64,000 nt of DNA from DATCMA01 sp036563645. GTDB taxonomy: Bacteria; Actinomycetota; Actinomycetes; Mycobacteriales; Micromonosporaceae. Of the stretch, positions 23,850-31,899 are shown in pieces. The position numbers and the translations under genes were made by a program. Location of the stretch: positions 49,052-113,051 of the forward strand of contig DATCMA010000056.1 of the NCBI GenBank assembly GCA_036563645.1, given 5' to 3'. Under the pieces are notes generated by a model. The model ran no database searches, had not been told where the DNA came from, and worked only from the letters and a program-made list of their open reading frames with translations. Position 1 is the first letter of the stretch. Each line of letters opens with the position of its first letter.

Positions 23850-24287
23850 CGAGGCGACACGTCCCGCCGGCACTGGCCGCGAGAACGCCTTCAGCGCTCC
23901 CATGTGGAGCGCCGTGCGAAAGCCACGGCGGGTGAGACGACCCAACCCGCTCGACATCACTCAGTCAGTAGGCCGCGGCGCGGCTCGGCACCCACGCGCG
24001 GGTGACGAGATGCCGGACGCGGCGCCATCCCATCCGGCTGCGCAGCGCCTGTGGTGACAGTGGACTCACCGAGTCCTTGTACGAAGGTCCATCCCGGCGA
24101 TGGATCGTCACTGAGGAGCGCCTGCCCATCTCCGTGTCGCATCCGAGCGTCACCGACGCGTCGCGGGTACCCGTCGCCGGTCCGGTGGCGTGGGTATCGC
24201 CGGGGAAAGGCAGGAGTCGCGGCGCCGACTATCGCCCCGCCCCAGCAGGAACCTGCTTTGGGAAAAGGAGACAGGAAAGAAAGAGAG

Positions 24288-24317
24288 CCGGTCGTGGCCC
24301 AGCTGGGCCACGACCGG
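24288..24317. terminator. 30-base perfect palindrome, probable terminator
   Basis: Fifteen bases (24288-24302) repeat in inverted order with no spacer up to 24317. On the minus strand the palindrome is followed by CTCTCTTTCTTTCC, pyrimidine-rich as in a weak rho-independent terminator. It is about 165 bases beyond the main GH48 terminator and may act as a back-up, or be a protein binding site. Confidence 0.55.
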
Positions 24318-24482
24318 CGGGACCGGTAACCCGGGTGCGTGCTCCCGGGGGGTGGCGGAGCGACCAGGCCGCTGCGTTGACCAGCCTGGCCGCCCGGACC
24401 ACCCGGCCTGACCGTGGGCATCAGGCCTTACTGCCGCGCTCCCCGCTGGTGGCCGACGGGGGTTCCTGCGCGGCGGTGAGGC

Positions 24483-24517
24483 GATCCGGGTGGGCGGGCA
24501 GGCCGCCCACCCGGATC
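24483..24517 (-). terminator. terminator of the GH48 gene
   Basis: Perfect 15-bp stem (24483-24497 with 24503-24517) and a 5-base loop, starting 4 bases after the GH48 stop codon on the minus strand. Confidence 0.85.
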
Positions 24518-24521
24518 GGAC

Positions 24522-27428
24522 TCAGCCGTTAGGGAAGAGGTGACCGTAGTCGGCGAAGGCCATCGCGATGTCCGCCTGCGCCCAGAACCGGTGGTAGTAG
24601 AAGACCGGAGCCGGGCCGCCGTTCAGGTACCGCTCGACCTTCGGCCAGTCCGGGTCCTGCTTGTAGAAGGACCGGATGTCGACGAAGCTCTTGCCCGGGG
24701 CGATCTCGTCGCCGTTCGGCATCCGCCCACGCCAGCCCTGCGGGATGTAGAGGCCCTGGCCGGTCGAGGAGTCGTAGACGTCGTCGAACCGCCGGTAGTC
24801 CTCACGGGTCTCCGGAGTGGAGATGCCCTTCTCCTCCGCGTGGGCGTACAGCGCGTCGAGCAGCTTCTTGGCGGTGGTCTTCGCCTCCGTGTTCCCCGAC
24901 TTCGCCGCGTACCACATCAAGGTGCGCGCCAGCGCCGAGGCCACACCGACGTCCTGGCCGTGCGCGGTCACCTCAACGTGGAGGTTGGTGTTCGGCTGCG
25001 GGTTGGACGGGTTCCACGTGTTCGGCTGGCCACTCCACTTCAGCTCCGCCGGGACCTGGAAGTCGCCGTCCTCCCCGATGTGGGTGTTTTCGATCGCCCA
25101 CGGCACCCACTTGTCCAGCAGAGCCTTGGCCCGCTGGTTGCCGGTCACGTAGTACAGCTCGGCAACGCGGTGCATCGACCAGACCTGCATACCGAACCAC
25201 TGGTTGCTGCCAGGGTCACGGTAGACGGGGTGCTCCACGTAGTACATGCCGTAGAAGGTCGGCGTGCCCGCCGGAGGCTGAGCGTACTGGCCTTCCCAGC
25301 TGTTCGTCGCACCACCGGCGATCCCACCCTCAGCGGACTGGAGCCACTGGTAGAACTCCAGCTGCCGCTCGAGGCTCTTGGCCCAGTCGTCCGCACCGGT
25401 CGGCGACTTCGGCCGCAGCTCGGGCACGGTGCTCAGCGCCCACGCCGCGAACGGGTTCTGGTAGCCGAAGTGGGCGTGGCTGGAGCCGATCCGCCACGAC
25501 CAGGCCGCCGAGGTGTCGGTCGCACCACCCCAGGCGTAGTACCAGGCCAGCAGGTAGTGCATGGAGTCCTTGCCGTTACCCGCCGGGCAGGAGGTCGGCC
25601 CCACGCAGTTGCCGATCTTCTTGAAGTACTTGTCGAACATGGCGTAGCGCAGGTAGTCGCCCATCTTGGCGGCCTTGGTGATGGTCGGCATCACCTCCGC
25701 CTCCTTGCCCTGCTCCTTCGCCCAGACCAGAGCCCAATACGCGGCCTGGATGGCGCGAGCGTCGGCGTCCGGGGCGTTGGTGTAGCGCCACTGCCGTGCC
25801 GGCGGGTTGGACTCCTTGATGAACAGGTCGATGAATCCGTACTGACCGCCGTGCCGGAAGGTGTCGCAGGACGGGTGCGGCACGGTCTCCCAGACGGACT
25901 CCTCCGGACCCCGCTGGAAGGTGTTGATGTACGCCGGGCGCGTGGTGCCGTCGCCGCACCGGCCGTAGCCGTAGACGTTGTCGACGTCCAGCAGCCAGTG
26001 CATGCCGTAGATGTCGCCGGTGCCGTAGGTCTGCCGCAGCTCGTTGCGCAGCGGGTCGCTCCCCACCGGGACGTTCGGCTCAAGCTGCGACGGGTAGCGG
26101 TCCGGCCGCGGGTACTCGGCGGCGTACTGCGGGGTGCCGTCGACGCCAGCGGTCGGCTGGTCAGCCGAGGAGGGGATGATGTACTTCTCCATCACCTCCC
26201 AGGCCTGGTTGAACGGCGCCCAGTTCTGGGTGACGCGGCCGTAGTTCGCCTCCAGCCACAGCCAGAAGCTGAAGGCCTCCGAGGTCGTCTCGTGGCCGTG
26301 GTCCGGGGCCTCGACGATCAGCGTCTCGATCGAGTGGTACGGGATGCCCTCCGGGCTGAAGTACCCCGAGTTCTTGATCTTGTTGTACTGCTCGAGGAAC
26401 CGCGCAATGTACTCGTTGTCCCCGCCCGGCTGATCGTTGTCGATCTCCGTGACGAGGATCCGCAGCGGCGCCATGCCGCTGGCGATCGCGCTCACCGTCG
26501 CCGTACCACCGACGGTGTCGTCGTCCTCGGCGGCCGAGATCGTGATGGTGACGCCGGTGTTCCAGTTGGACGGCGTCAGGACCACCGAGGTCGGGCTCAC
26601 CGAGATGTCGGGGTCACCGCTGACCGACAGGGTGACCGGCACGTTGCCGCTAGGCGCCTCGGTGAGCTTCAGGGTCACCTCAGCGCTCTCGCCTTCCACG
26701 ACCGCCACCGCGGCGGGCTCGGCGACGAGCTGCGGGCCGCTCGCCGGGTTGACCGTGAAGGACTTCTCCGAGACCGCGGTCAGCCCGTCGTTGTCGTACG
26801 CCTTGGCCTGCACGGTGTAGGTGCCCGCCGGCAGGTCCTCCATCGTGTACGCCCAGGGCTCCGCGGTGTCGGTGAAGACCAGCAGGCCGTTGCGGTAGAA
26901 CTCAACCTTCTCGATGTAGCCGTCGGGGTCGCTCGCGGTCGCGGTCAGCGGAACCGTCGCCGGCGCGGTGAACGGCCCGGGCGGCACCGTCAGGTCGACG
27001 GTCGGCGGCTGCTGCTGGACCGCACCGCGACACGTCACCCCGTTGATCGAGAAGGACGTCGGCTTCTGGTTCGTCCCGCTGTACGAAGCGTTAAAGCCGA
27101 TCACCGTCGACTGGTTGGTGCCGATGGTGGCGTTCCACGGCATGTTCGTCGCGGTGACCTGGTTCCCGGACTGGCTCCAGTTGGCGGACCAGCCCTGGGT
27201 GATCTGCTGGTTGCCGGGGAAGGTGAAGCGCAGCGTCCAGCCGTTGATGGGGTCGCCCAGGTTGCGAATGGTGATTTGGGCGGTGAAGCCTGTCCCCCAG
27301 TCGCTGGTCGTATAGTCCACGTCGCAGGCGGTGGCCGCGTGAGCAACGCCCGGTACGGCGATGCCGCCCGCGACCAACGCGCCGGCGGCTAACCAGGCAA
27401 GCCGCCGTCTCATGGTCCTGAACTGCAT
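24522..27428 (-). CDS. secreted GH48 exocellulase with N-terminal CBM2 and two Ig-like modules
   Basis: 968 residues from ATG 27428 (AAGGAG about 10 bases upstream). Residues 1-31 are a signal peptide with cleavage near AHA. Residues 35-133 are a CBM2 (starts ACDVDYTT, ends GVTC; aromatic residues W in INGW, NW and MPW fit cellulose binding). About 142-226 is an Ig-like domain ([14 protein letters not shown]), and about 235-330 resembles a Calx-beta module ([19 protein letters not shown]). GH48 fills 338-968; the proposed general acid is Glu in GHETTSEAF (about 380). The enzyme is a processive cellobiohydrolase that works from chain ends and releases cellobiose outside the cell. It is divergent from the GH1 gene and a CelR-type site lies about 260 bases upstream, so it is probably induced by cellobiose. 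Confidence 0.96.
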   Translation of the reverse strand: MQFRTMRRRLAWLAAGALVAGGIAVPGVAHAATACDVDYTTSDWGTGFTAQITIRNLGDPINGWTLRFTFPGNQQITQGWSANWSQSGNQVTATNMPWNATIGTNQSTVIGFNASYSGTNQKPTSFSINGVTCRGAVQQQPPTVDLTVPPGPFTAPATVPLTATASDPDGYIEKVEFYRNGLLVFTDTAEPWAYTMEDLPAGTYTVQAKAYDNDGLTAVSEKSFTVNPASGPQLVAEPAAVAVVEGESAEVTLKLTEAPSGNVPVTLSVSGDPDISVSPTSVVLTPSNWNTGVTITISAAEDDDTVGGTATVSAIASGMAPLRILVTEIDNDQPGGDNEYIARFLEQYNKIKNSGYFSPEGIPYHSIETLIVEAPDHGHETTSEAFSFWLWLEANYGRVTQNWAPFNQAWEVMEKYIIPSSADQPTAGVDGTPQYAAEYPRPDRYPSQLEPNVPVGSDPLRNELRQTYGTGDIYGMHWLLDVDNVYGYGRCGDGTTRPAYINTFQRGPEESVWETVPHPSCDTFRHGGQYGFIDLFIKESNPPARQWRYTNAPDADARAIQAAYWALVWAKEQGKEAEVMPTITKAAKMGDYLRYAMFDKYFKKIGNCVGPTSCPAGNGKDSMHYLLAWYYAWGGATDTSAAWSWRIGSSHAHFGYQNPFAAWALSTVPELRPKSPTGADDWAKSLERQLEFYQWLQSAEGGIAGGATNSWEGQYAQPPAGTPTFYGMYYVEHPVYRDPGSNQWFGMQVWSMHRVAELYYVTGNQRAKALLDKWVPWAIENTHIGEDGDFQVPAELKWSGQPNTWNPSNPQPNTNLHVEVTAHGQDVGVASALARTLMWYAAKSGNTEAKTTAKKLLDALYAHAEEKGISTPETREDYRRFDDVYDSSTGQGLYIPQGWRGRMPNGDEIAPGKSFVDIRSFYKQDPDWPKVERYLNGGPAPVFYYHRFWAQADIAMAFADYGHLFPNG

Positions 27429-27686
27429 TCCTGGTTTTCTCCTTGCAAACCAGGCCGGGACCGCTCGGCCCCGGCGCGAGCATCTCCGATGGCGGTCATG
27501 CCGCCTCACGGAAACGCATCTCAGGGGTGATCACCCGTCCCGGACCGGGGTCGACGTCCACCGGAACGCACGGATGTGAGTGGAGTTCCGGAGGTGCACA
27601 CAGAGGGCGCCGTACCGAAGGAACTTCGGCTGCCCTGGCAGCCCACACGTCACACTGCTGGCCCCGCGCTTATCGACAGTGTTCCA

Positions 27687-27700
27687 TGGGAGCGCTCCCG
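27687..27700. promoter_or_regulatory. CelR/CebR-type operator 1
   Basis: TGGGAGCGCTCCCG, 13 of 14 bases identical to the TGGGAGCGCTCCCA palindrome bound by the LacI-family repressor CelR of Thermobifida, released by cellobiose. It is about 260 bases upstream of the GH48 start and probably controls it. Confidence 0.85.
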
Positions 27701-27821
27701 CGGCAAGTGGGGGCATTTTTACGTCCACAAGGGACGACGTGCGGCGCGGCTGAGCTGGGCGCGAAACATCGATCGCAACGTGGGCGGTGTTATGGCGATG
27801 TTTCGATCTTGTTTTGGGTCT

Positions 27822-27849
27822 TTCACAAACCGGTTACGCAGGCTACAGT
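27822..27849 (+). promoter_or_regulatory. sigma70-like promoter ahead of operator 2
   Basis: TTCACA (27822-27827), 16-base spacer, TACAGT (27844-27849). Match to consensus is moderate, but operator 2 begins 15 bases downstream, just where a repressor would block start of transcription. Confidence 0.45.
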
Positions 27850-27864
27850 CCTGAGCAACGTCGA

Positions 27865-27878
27865 TGGGAGCGCTTCCA
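27865..27878. promoter_or_regulatory. CelR/CebR-type operator 2
   Basis: TGGGAGCGCTTCCA, one mismatch to the CelR palindrome, inside a longer near-perfect palindrome (TCGA flanks on both sides, 27861-27882). It is immediately downstream of a promoter-like sequence and about 520 bases before the GH1 start. Confidence 0.8.
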
Positions 27879-27885
27879 TCGATAG

Positions 27886-27906
27886 GTGCAAGTCGCTGAC
27901 TTGCAC
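27886..27906 (+). repeat. 9-bp inverted repeat after operator 2
   Basis: GTGCAAGTC-gct-GACTTGCAC, a perfect 9-bp inverted repeat with a 3-base spacer. It would be near the 5' end of any transcript from the promoter at 27822-27849 and could be an RNA hairpin or a second regulator site. Confidence 0.5.
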
Positions 27907-28107
27907 ACACCAGGCGCGTCGTTCGACCCGCGGACGACGCCGGAACACACTCGGTCGTCAGGCCGTCGGCGGACCAGCCCGGACTCCGCCGCCAGCCACC
28001 CTCGCATGCTTCGAGAGGAGGTGGAAGCAGAGCCACTCGCGTGGCCCGGCTCCCGCGCGGCACGCACGGTGTGGACGCCCTTCCCGGCCGTGCGTGTGAG
28101 AGTGATC

Positions 28108-28139
28108 GTGGGGGCGGGGGTTGCCCTCCCCGTCCCCAC
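28108..28139 (+). terminator. GC-rich hairpin upstream of GH1
   Basis: A 12-bp stem with one G-T pair (28108-28119 with 28128-28139) and an 8-base loop. No T-run follows, but a second hairpin starts 7 bases later, so the pair could terminate a short RNA starting near operator 2. Confidence 0.4.
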
Positions 28140-28145
28140 ACGCTA

Positions 28146-28166
28146 GTCCCCCGACGCAAGGGGGAC
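28146..28166 (+). terminator. second hairpin upstream of GH1
   Basis: GTCCCCC-gacgcaa-GGGGGAC, 7-bp perfect stem with 7-base loop. It is placed directly after the previous hairpin; the sequence after it is not T-rich. Confidence 0.4.
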
Positions 28167-28343
28167 CATCCGCCGACGGGACAGGCGCGATGCGCCAACC
28201 GTTCGGCCCTCTGTGTTATCAGCCCATGCCTACCTTTCGCTCCGCGGTGGGCTGGCCGCTTGGCCACCCACCGCGGTCTGGGACGACACGTAGCGTCAGT
28301 CTCTGCCGAGGTACGCCCGTCCCGACCAGCTTTGTGTCATGGT

Positions 28344-28357
28344 TGGGAGCGCTCCCA
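28344..28357. promoter_or_regulatory. CelR/CebR-type operator 3
   Basis: TGGGAGCGCTCCCA, identical to the CelR consensus, ending 41 bases before the GH1 start codon. Repression of the beta-glucosidase gene until cellobiose is present is the expected effect. Confidence 0.9.
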
Positions 28358-28398
28358 GCTAGTCGTGGATGGGAATCCACTTGAGGAGGGCTCCGACC

Positions 28399-29868
28399 AT
28401 GTCCGTACCCACCACATCCCAGGTGGCGAACTCCACCGGTTCAACGAGCACGACACCGAGCGCTGACTCGGCGTCCCCCGCGCTGACGACCACGGCCCCC
28501 CAGCCCACCTCGGCTGGGGCCGAGCACGACACCGACCCCGAGCGAAGCCTCGGTCTCCGCTTCCCGGATGGCTTCAGCTGGGGTGCGTCGACCTCGGCGT
28601 ATCAGATCGAAGGCGCGGCGAAGGAAGACGGTCGAGGCGAGTCCATTTGGGACACCTTCAGCCACACCCCAGGCCGGGTCCGCGGGGGCGACACCGGCGA
28701 CATCGCCATCGACCACTACCACCGGTACATCGAGGACCTCGACCTCATGAAGGCCCTCGGGATCCAGACCTACCGATTCTCCATCGCCTGGCCCCGCATC
28801 CAGCCGGACGGCACCGGACGCCCGAACCAGCGCGGTCTCGACTTCTACCGCCGCCTCATCGCGGGCCTCCACGAGCGCGGTATCCGGCCGATGGCCACCC
28901 TCTACCACTGGGACCTCCCCCAGGCGCTCCAGGACCGAGGCGGGTGGGAGTCGCGCGAGGTGGCCTACCGGTTCGCCGACTACGCCGAGATCGTCTTCCG
29001 CGCCTTCGACAGCGACGTTCCGGTGTGGTTGACCATCAACGAACCCAAGACCGTCGTCCAAAACGGCTACATCTTCGGCCACCACGCCCCCGGACGCCCA
29101 GGTGACGTGGCCGCCGCGTACGTCGTCGCCCACCACCTCCAGCTCGCGCACGGGCTGGCGGTGCAGGCGCTGCGCGCCTGCGGCTCGGGGCGGATCGGAC
29201 CCGCGCTCAACCTACATCCGTGCTACCCGGCGGACGACACGCCCGAGGCGCAGGCGGCGGTCAGGCTCTACGACGGATACGAGAACCGCCTCTACCTGGA
29301 CTCCATCTTCAAGGGCGCCTACCCGGAGGACGTGCTCGCCGACCTGGGGCCGGACAGCCGCATGGTGCGAGCGATTCGCGACGGTGACCTAGAGATCATC
29401 TCCACACCGGTCGATCTGCTGGCAGTCCAGTACTACACGCCGATCTACGTCAGCGCCGAGGGAACCGCCGTGCAGAAGTTGCCCACCTCGGAGGCGAGCT
29501 GGCAGCAGATCTTCCCGGAGGGGTTGTACGACATCCTCACCCGGGTCACCCGCGACTACGGCCCGATTCCCATCACGGTGACCGAGAACGGGATCCCGAC
29601 GCCCGACGTACCCGGCCCGGACGGCACGATCGACGACGCGAAGCGGATCGTCTTCCTCCGCGATCACCTCGCCGCCGCGCACCGCGCGATCACCGCCGGC
29701 GTGCCGCTGGAGAGCTACCACGTCTGGTCCCTTCTCGACAACTTCGAGTGGGAGGTCGGGTACTCGCAGCGGTGGGGGCTGATCTACGTCGACTACCCCT
29801 CCCTGCGCCGTACCCCGAAGCGCAGCGCCTACTGGTACCAGCGGGTCATCGCCACCAACACGGTGTGA
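28399..29868 (+). CDS. GH1 beta-glucosidase
   Basis: 489 residues from ATG 28399 with GAGGAGGG just upstream. The GH1 domain begins at about residue 52 (RFPDGFSWGASTSAYQIEGA). The acid/base Glu is in TINEPKT (E215), the nucleophile Glu in VTENGIPT (E396), and SIAWPRI and WSLLDNFEW are intact. No signal peptide is present, so it is cytoplasmic and would split imported cellobiose to glucose, completing the route begun by GH48 and the LPMO. Odd: about 45 residues at the N-terminus are low-complexity Ser/Thr/Ala/Pro, longer than usual for bacterial GH1. A consensus CelR operator lies just upstream. Confidence 0.95.
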   Translation: MSVPTTSQVANSTGSTSTTPSADSASPALTTTAPQPTSAGAEHDTDPERSLGLRFPDGFSWGASTSAYQIEGAAKEDGRGESIWDTFSHTPGRVRGGDTGDIAIDHYHRYIEDLDLMKALGIQTYRFSIAWPRIQPDGTGRPNQRGLDFYRRLIAGLHERGIRPMATLYHWDLPQALQDRGGWESREVAYRFADYAEIVFRAFDSDVPVWLTINEPKTVVQNGYIFGHHAPGRPGDVAAAYVVAHHLQLAHGLAVQALRACGSGRIGPALNLHPCYPADDTPEAQAAVRLYDGYENRLYLDSIFKGAYPEDVLADLGPDSRMVRAIRDGDLEIISTPVDLLAVQYYTPIYVSAEGTAVQKLPTSEASWQQIFPEGLYDILTRVTRDYGPIPITVTENGIPTPDVPGPDGTIDDAKRIVFLRDHLAAAHRAITAGVPLESYHVWSLLDNFEWEVGYSQRWGLIYVDYPSLRRTPKRSAYWYQRVIATNTV

Positions 29869-29996
29869 GCCGGGTCTGTCCTTCTCGGACACCCCGTGAC
29901 ACACCTCGATAACGGTGATCCGGGCGGCGCAAGTGGGACATTGGGGTCTATCGTCCATTGGGACGCGGGGCCGCTTTCCGCCGTACCCTGGTCACG

Positions 29997-31456
29997 GTGT
30001 TTACGTCAGGGCTACGGCTACACGAGCGGTACACCCTGGTGGAACAGATCGGCCAGGGTGGAATGTCCGACATTTGGCGGGCTGATGACGAGCTTCTCGG
30101 GCGCCCCGTGGCGGTCAAGTTGCTCGCCCCTACGGTCGATCCCGCGCTCCGGGCGGCCATCCGCCGGGAGGCCCGAGCTGCCGCCCGGATCACCCACCCC
30201 CACGTCACACAGGTCTACGACTACGGCGAGGCGGAACTCGCCAACGGCGAGGTCGCCCCATACCTCGTCATGGAGCTGGTCGAGGGAACGAACCTCGCCG
30301 AGCGCCTCGCCCAGGGGCCACTGAGCTGGACGGCGGCTGCCCGGGTCGTCGCCCAGATCGCCATGGGGCTCGCCGCGGCGCACCGGCTCGGAGTCGTCCA
30401 CCGCGACATCAAACCCGGCAACATCATGCTGACCTCGGCCGGGGTGAAGATCCTCGACTTCGGCATCGCCGCCCTCGCCGACGGCGGGCCCGATCCGGAC
30501 GGGGGGTGGTGGATCGGCACCCCCGCCTACGCCGCGCCTGAGCGGTTGACCGACAAGGCCGTCCATCCGGCCGCCGACATCTACGCCCTGGGGGCGCTGT
30601 TCTACGAGTGCCTCACCGGCCGACCGCCGATCGCCGTGACCACGTGGGCGGAGGCCTCCCGGGCACATCGGGACGGGCACCCCGTACCCCGCCCTCCGCA
30701 CCCGGACTGCCCCGCCGGATCGCGGAGCTGTGTATGGCCTGCCTGGCGAGGGAGCCCGAGACGCGCCCTCGCCCGGACGAGCTCGCCGCTGACCTCAACG
30801 CGGCGCTGGGGGTGGTCACCGAGATCCCCGATCCGGTGGTTCCCGCGCGGACGATCCCGCAGCAGCAGCCTCGCGACCTGCCTGACAGGCCGGCGGTCCC
30901 CGCGGGCGTCGGATTGCCCCGCCCTCGCTTCACCGGCACCTCGACGCCGATCACCGTCGCCCAACCGCCGTGGGACCTCGCGGACGCCGACGAGCCGTAC
31001 CTCGCCGAGGAGCCTTCCGCACGCTCCCGATGGACCACGGTGGTCGTCGCCTGCGGCGTGATCATCGCCGGGCTCAGCATCATCATCGCCTCGGCCGCCT
31101 TCCTCAGCACCCCGCCCCAGGGCGCCGACGCGGGCCCGGGGACGGTCACCGCGACGCCCCCCGCGGGCACCGCGACGCCCAGTGGGCTGCCGGAGACGCC
31201 GGTTGCGGCCCTGGAGGCGATCTACCAACTCCTGTCCGAAGCGCAAGCGGCGGGCCTCATCAGTGAGGACGTGGCGCAGGACCTGCGGCGCACGGTGCGG
31301 GAACTCCGCACGGCGCTCGCCGATGGTGGGGACACCAGCGACACCGCGGAGGATCTGCGCCGGCAGATCGGCATCTCCCGCCGCCAGGGCATCCTCCCCG
31401 CGGAGACCGCGGCGCGCTTGGAGCTGCTGCTCGTGCCGCTGCTCAGCGAGGACTGA
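29997..31456 (+). pseudogene. serine/threonine protein kinase (PknB type), one-base frameshift in the C-lobe
   Basis: Read through a single-base deletion near 30687-30703, this is a 486-residue receptor-like kinase. Start taken at GTG 29997 (no strong ribosome site; the frame is open to 29958). Kinase motifs: GQGGMSDIW (Gly loop), VAVKLL (Lys), HRDIKPGNIML (catalytic loop), LDFGIA (DFG) and APERL. After GHPVPRPP the frame is lost and the other frame continues with APGLPRRIAELCMACLAREPETRP, the end of the C-lobe, then a disordered part, a membrane helix (VVVACGVIIAGLSIIIASAAF) and an external helical tail. It lies downstream of the GH1 gene, but a signalling link with cellulose use is not shown. 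Confidence 0.82.
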
Positions 31457-31461
31457 CGGGG

Positions 31462-31899
31462 TCAGCGGGGCAGGGCCTGGCGCAGCTCCTCCCGCAACGC
31501 CGGCGTCAACATCTCCCCCGCCTGTTTCGCGAGCCGCGCCATCTCGTACCCCACGACGCCGATATCCGCGTCGAGCGAGGCGAGCGTGGCCAAGATGGAG
31601 CCGTCGCGGATGTTCATGACGAGGAAGTACCCGCGCCCCATCTCGACGACGGTCTGTTTGACCACGTCACCGTCGAACATCTGCGCCGCGCCCGTCGTGA
31701 TGCTCGACAGCGCCGACGTCACCGCCGCCAGCTTGTCCGCGTAGTCACGGGGCAGGTGATCGGAGATCGCCACCAGCAGCCCATCGGAGGAGACCACAAT
31801 CGCGTGCGCGACGCCCGGCACGCGCTCGACGAACGCGTTGACCAGCCAGCTCAGGTCACGCGCTTCCTTGCTGAGAGTCGCCAATCTTCTTCCCTTCAC
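31462..31899 (-). CDS. roadblock/LC7 (MglB-like) regulator, CvnB-type
   Basis: 145 residues from GTG 31899; a TTG start at 31884 behind GGAAGA is an alternative. The sequence [33 protein letters not shown] followed by [15 protein letters not shown] is characteristic of the roadblock proteins that follow nitrate-sensor kinases in actinomycete conservons. These proteins dimerise and bind small Ras-like GTPases. Here the usual next genes, DUF742 (CvnC) and the GTPase (CvnD), are missing: the following gene is a convergent kinase. The start lies inside the 3' end of the sensor gene. Confidence 0.9.
   Translation of the reverse strand: MKGRRLATLSKEARDLSWLVNAFVERVPGVAHAIVVSSDGLLVAISDHLPRDYADKLAAVTSALSSITTGAAQMFDGDVVKQTVVEMGRGYFLVMNIRDGSILATLASLDADIGVVGYEMARLAKQAGEMLTPALREELRQALPR

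Larger units (their letters stand above)
23850..24521. other. intergenic stretch with two strong hairpins
   Basis: About 670 bases between the convergent membrane protein gene and the GH48 gene. No gene is supported. It holds a 30-base palindrome (24288-24317) and the GH48 terminator (24483-24517). Confidence 0.5.
27429..28398. other. control region between divergent GH48 and GH1 genes
   Basis: 970 bases without a supported protein gene. It holds three CelR/CebR-type operators, a sigma70-like promoter on the plus strand, a 9-bp inverted repeat and two GC hairpins that could end a short transcript. The individual elements are listed separately. Confidence 0.7.

Noticed and set aside
24540..27392. 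950-residue open frame on the plus strand opposite GH48
   Set aside because: Antisense of an unmistakable GH48 gene; composition is typical of shadow frames.
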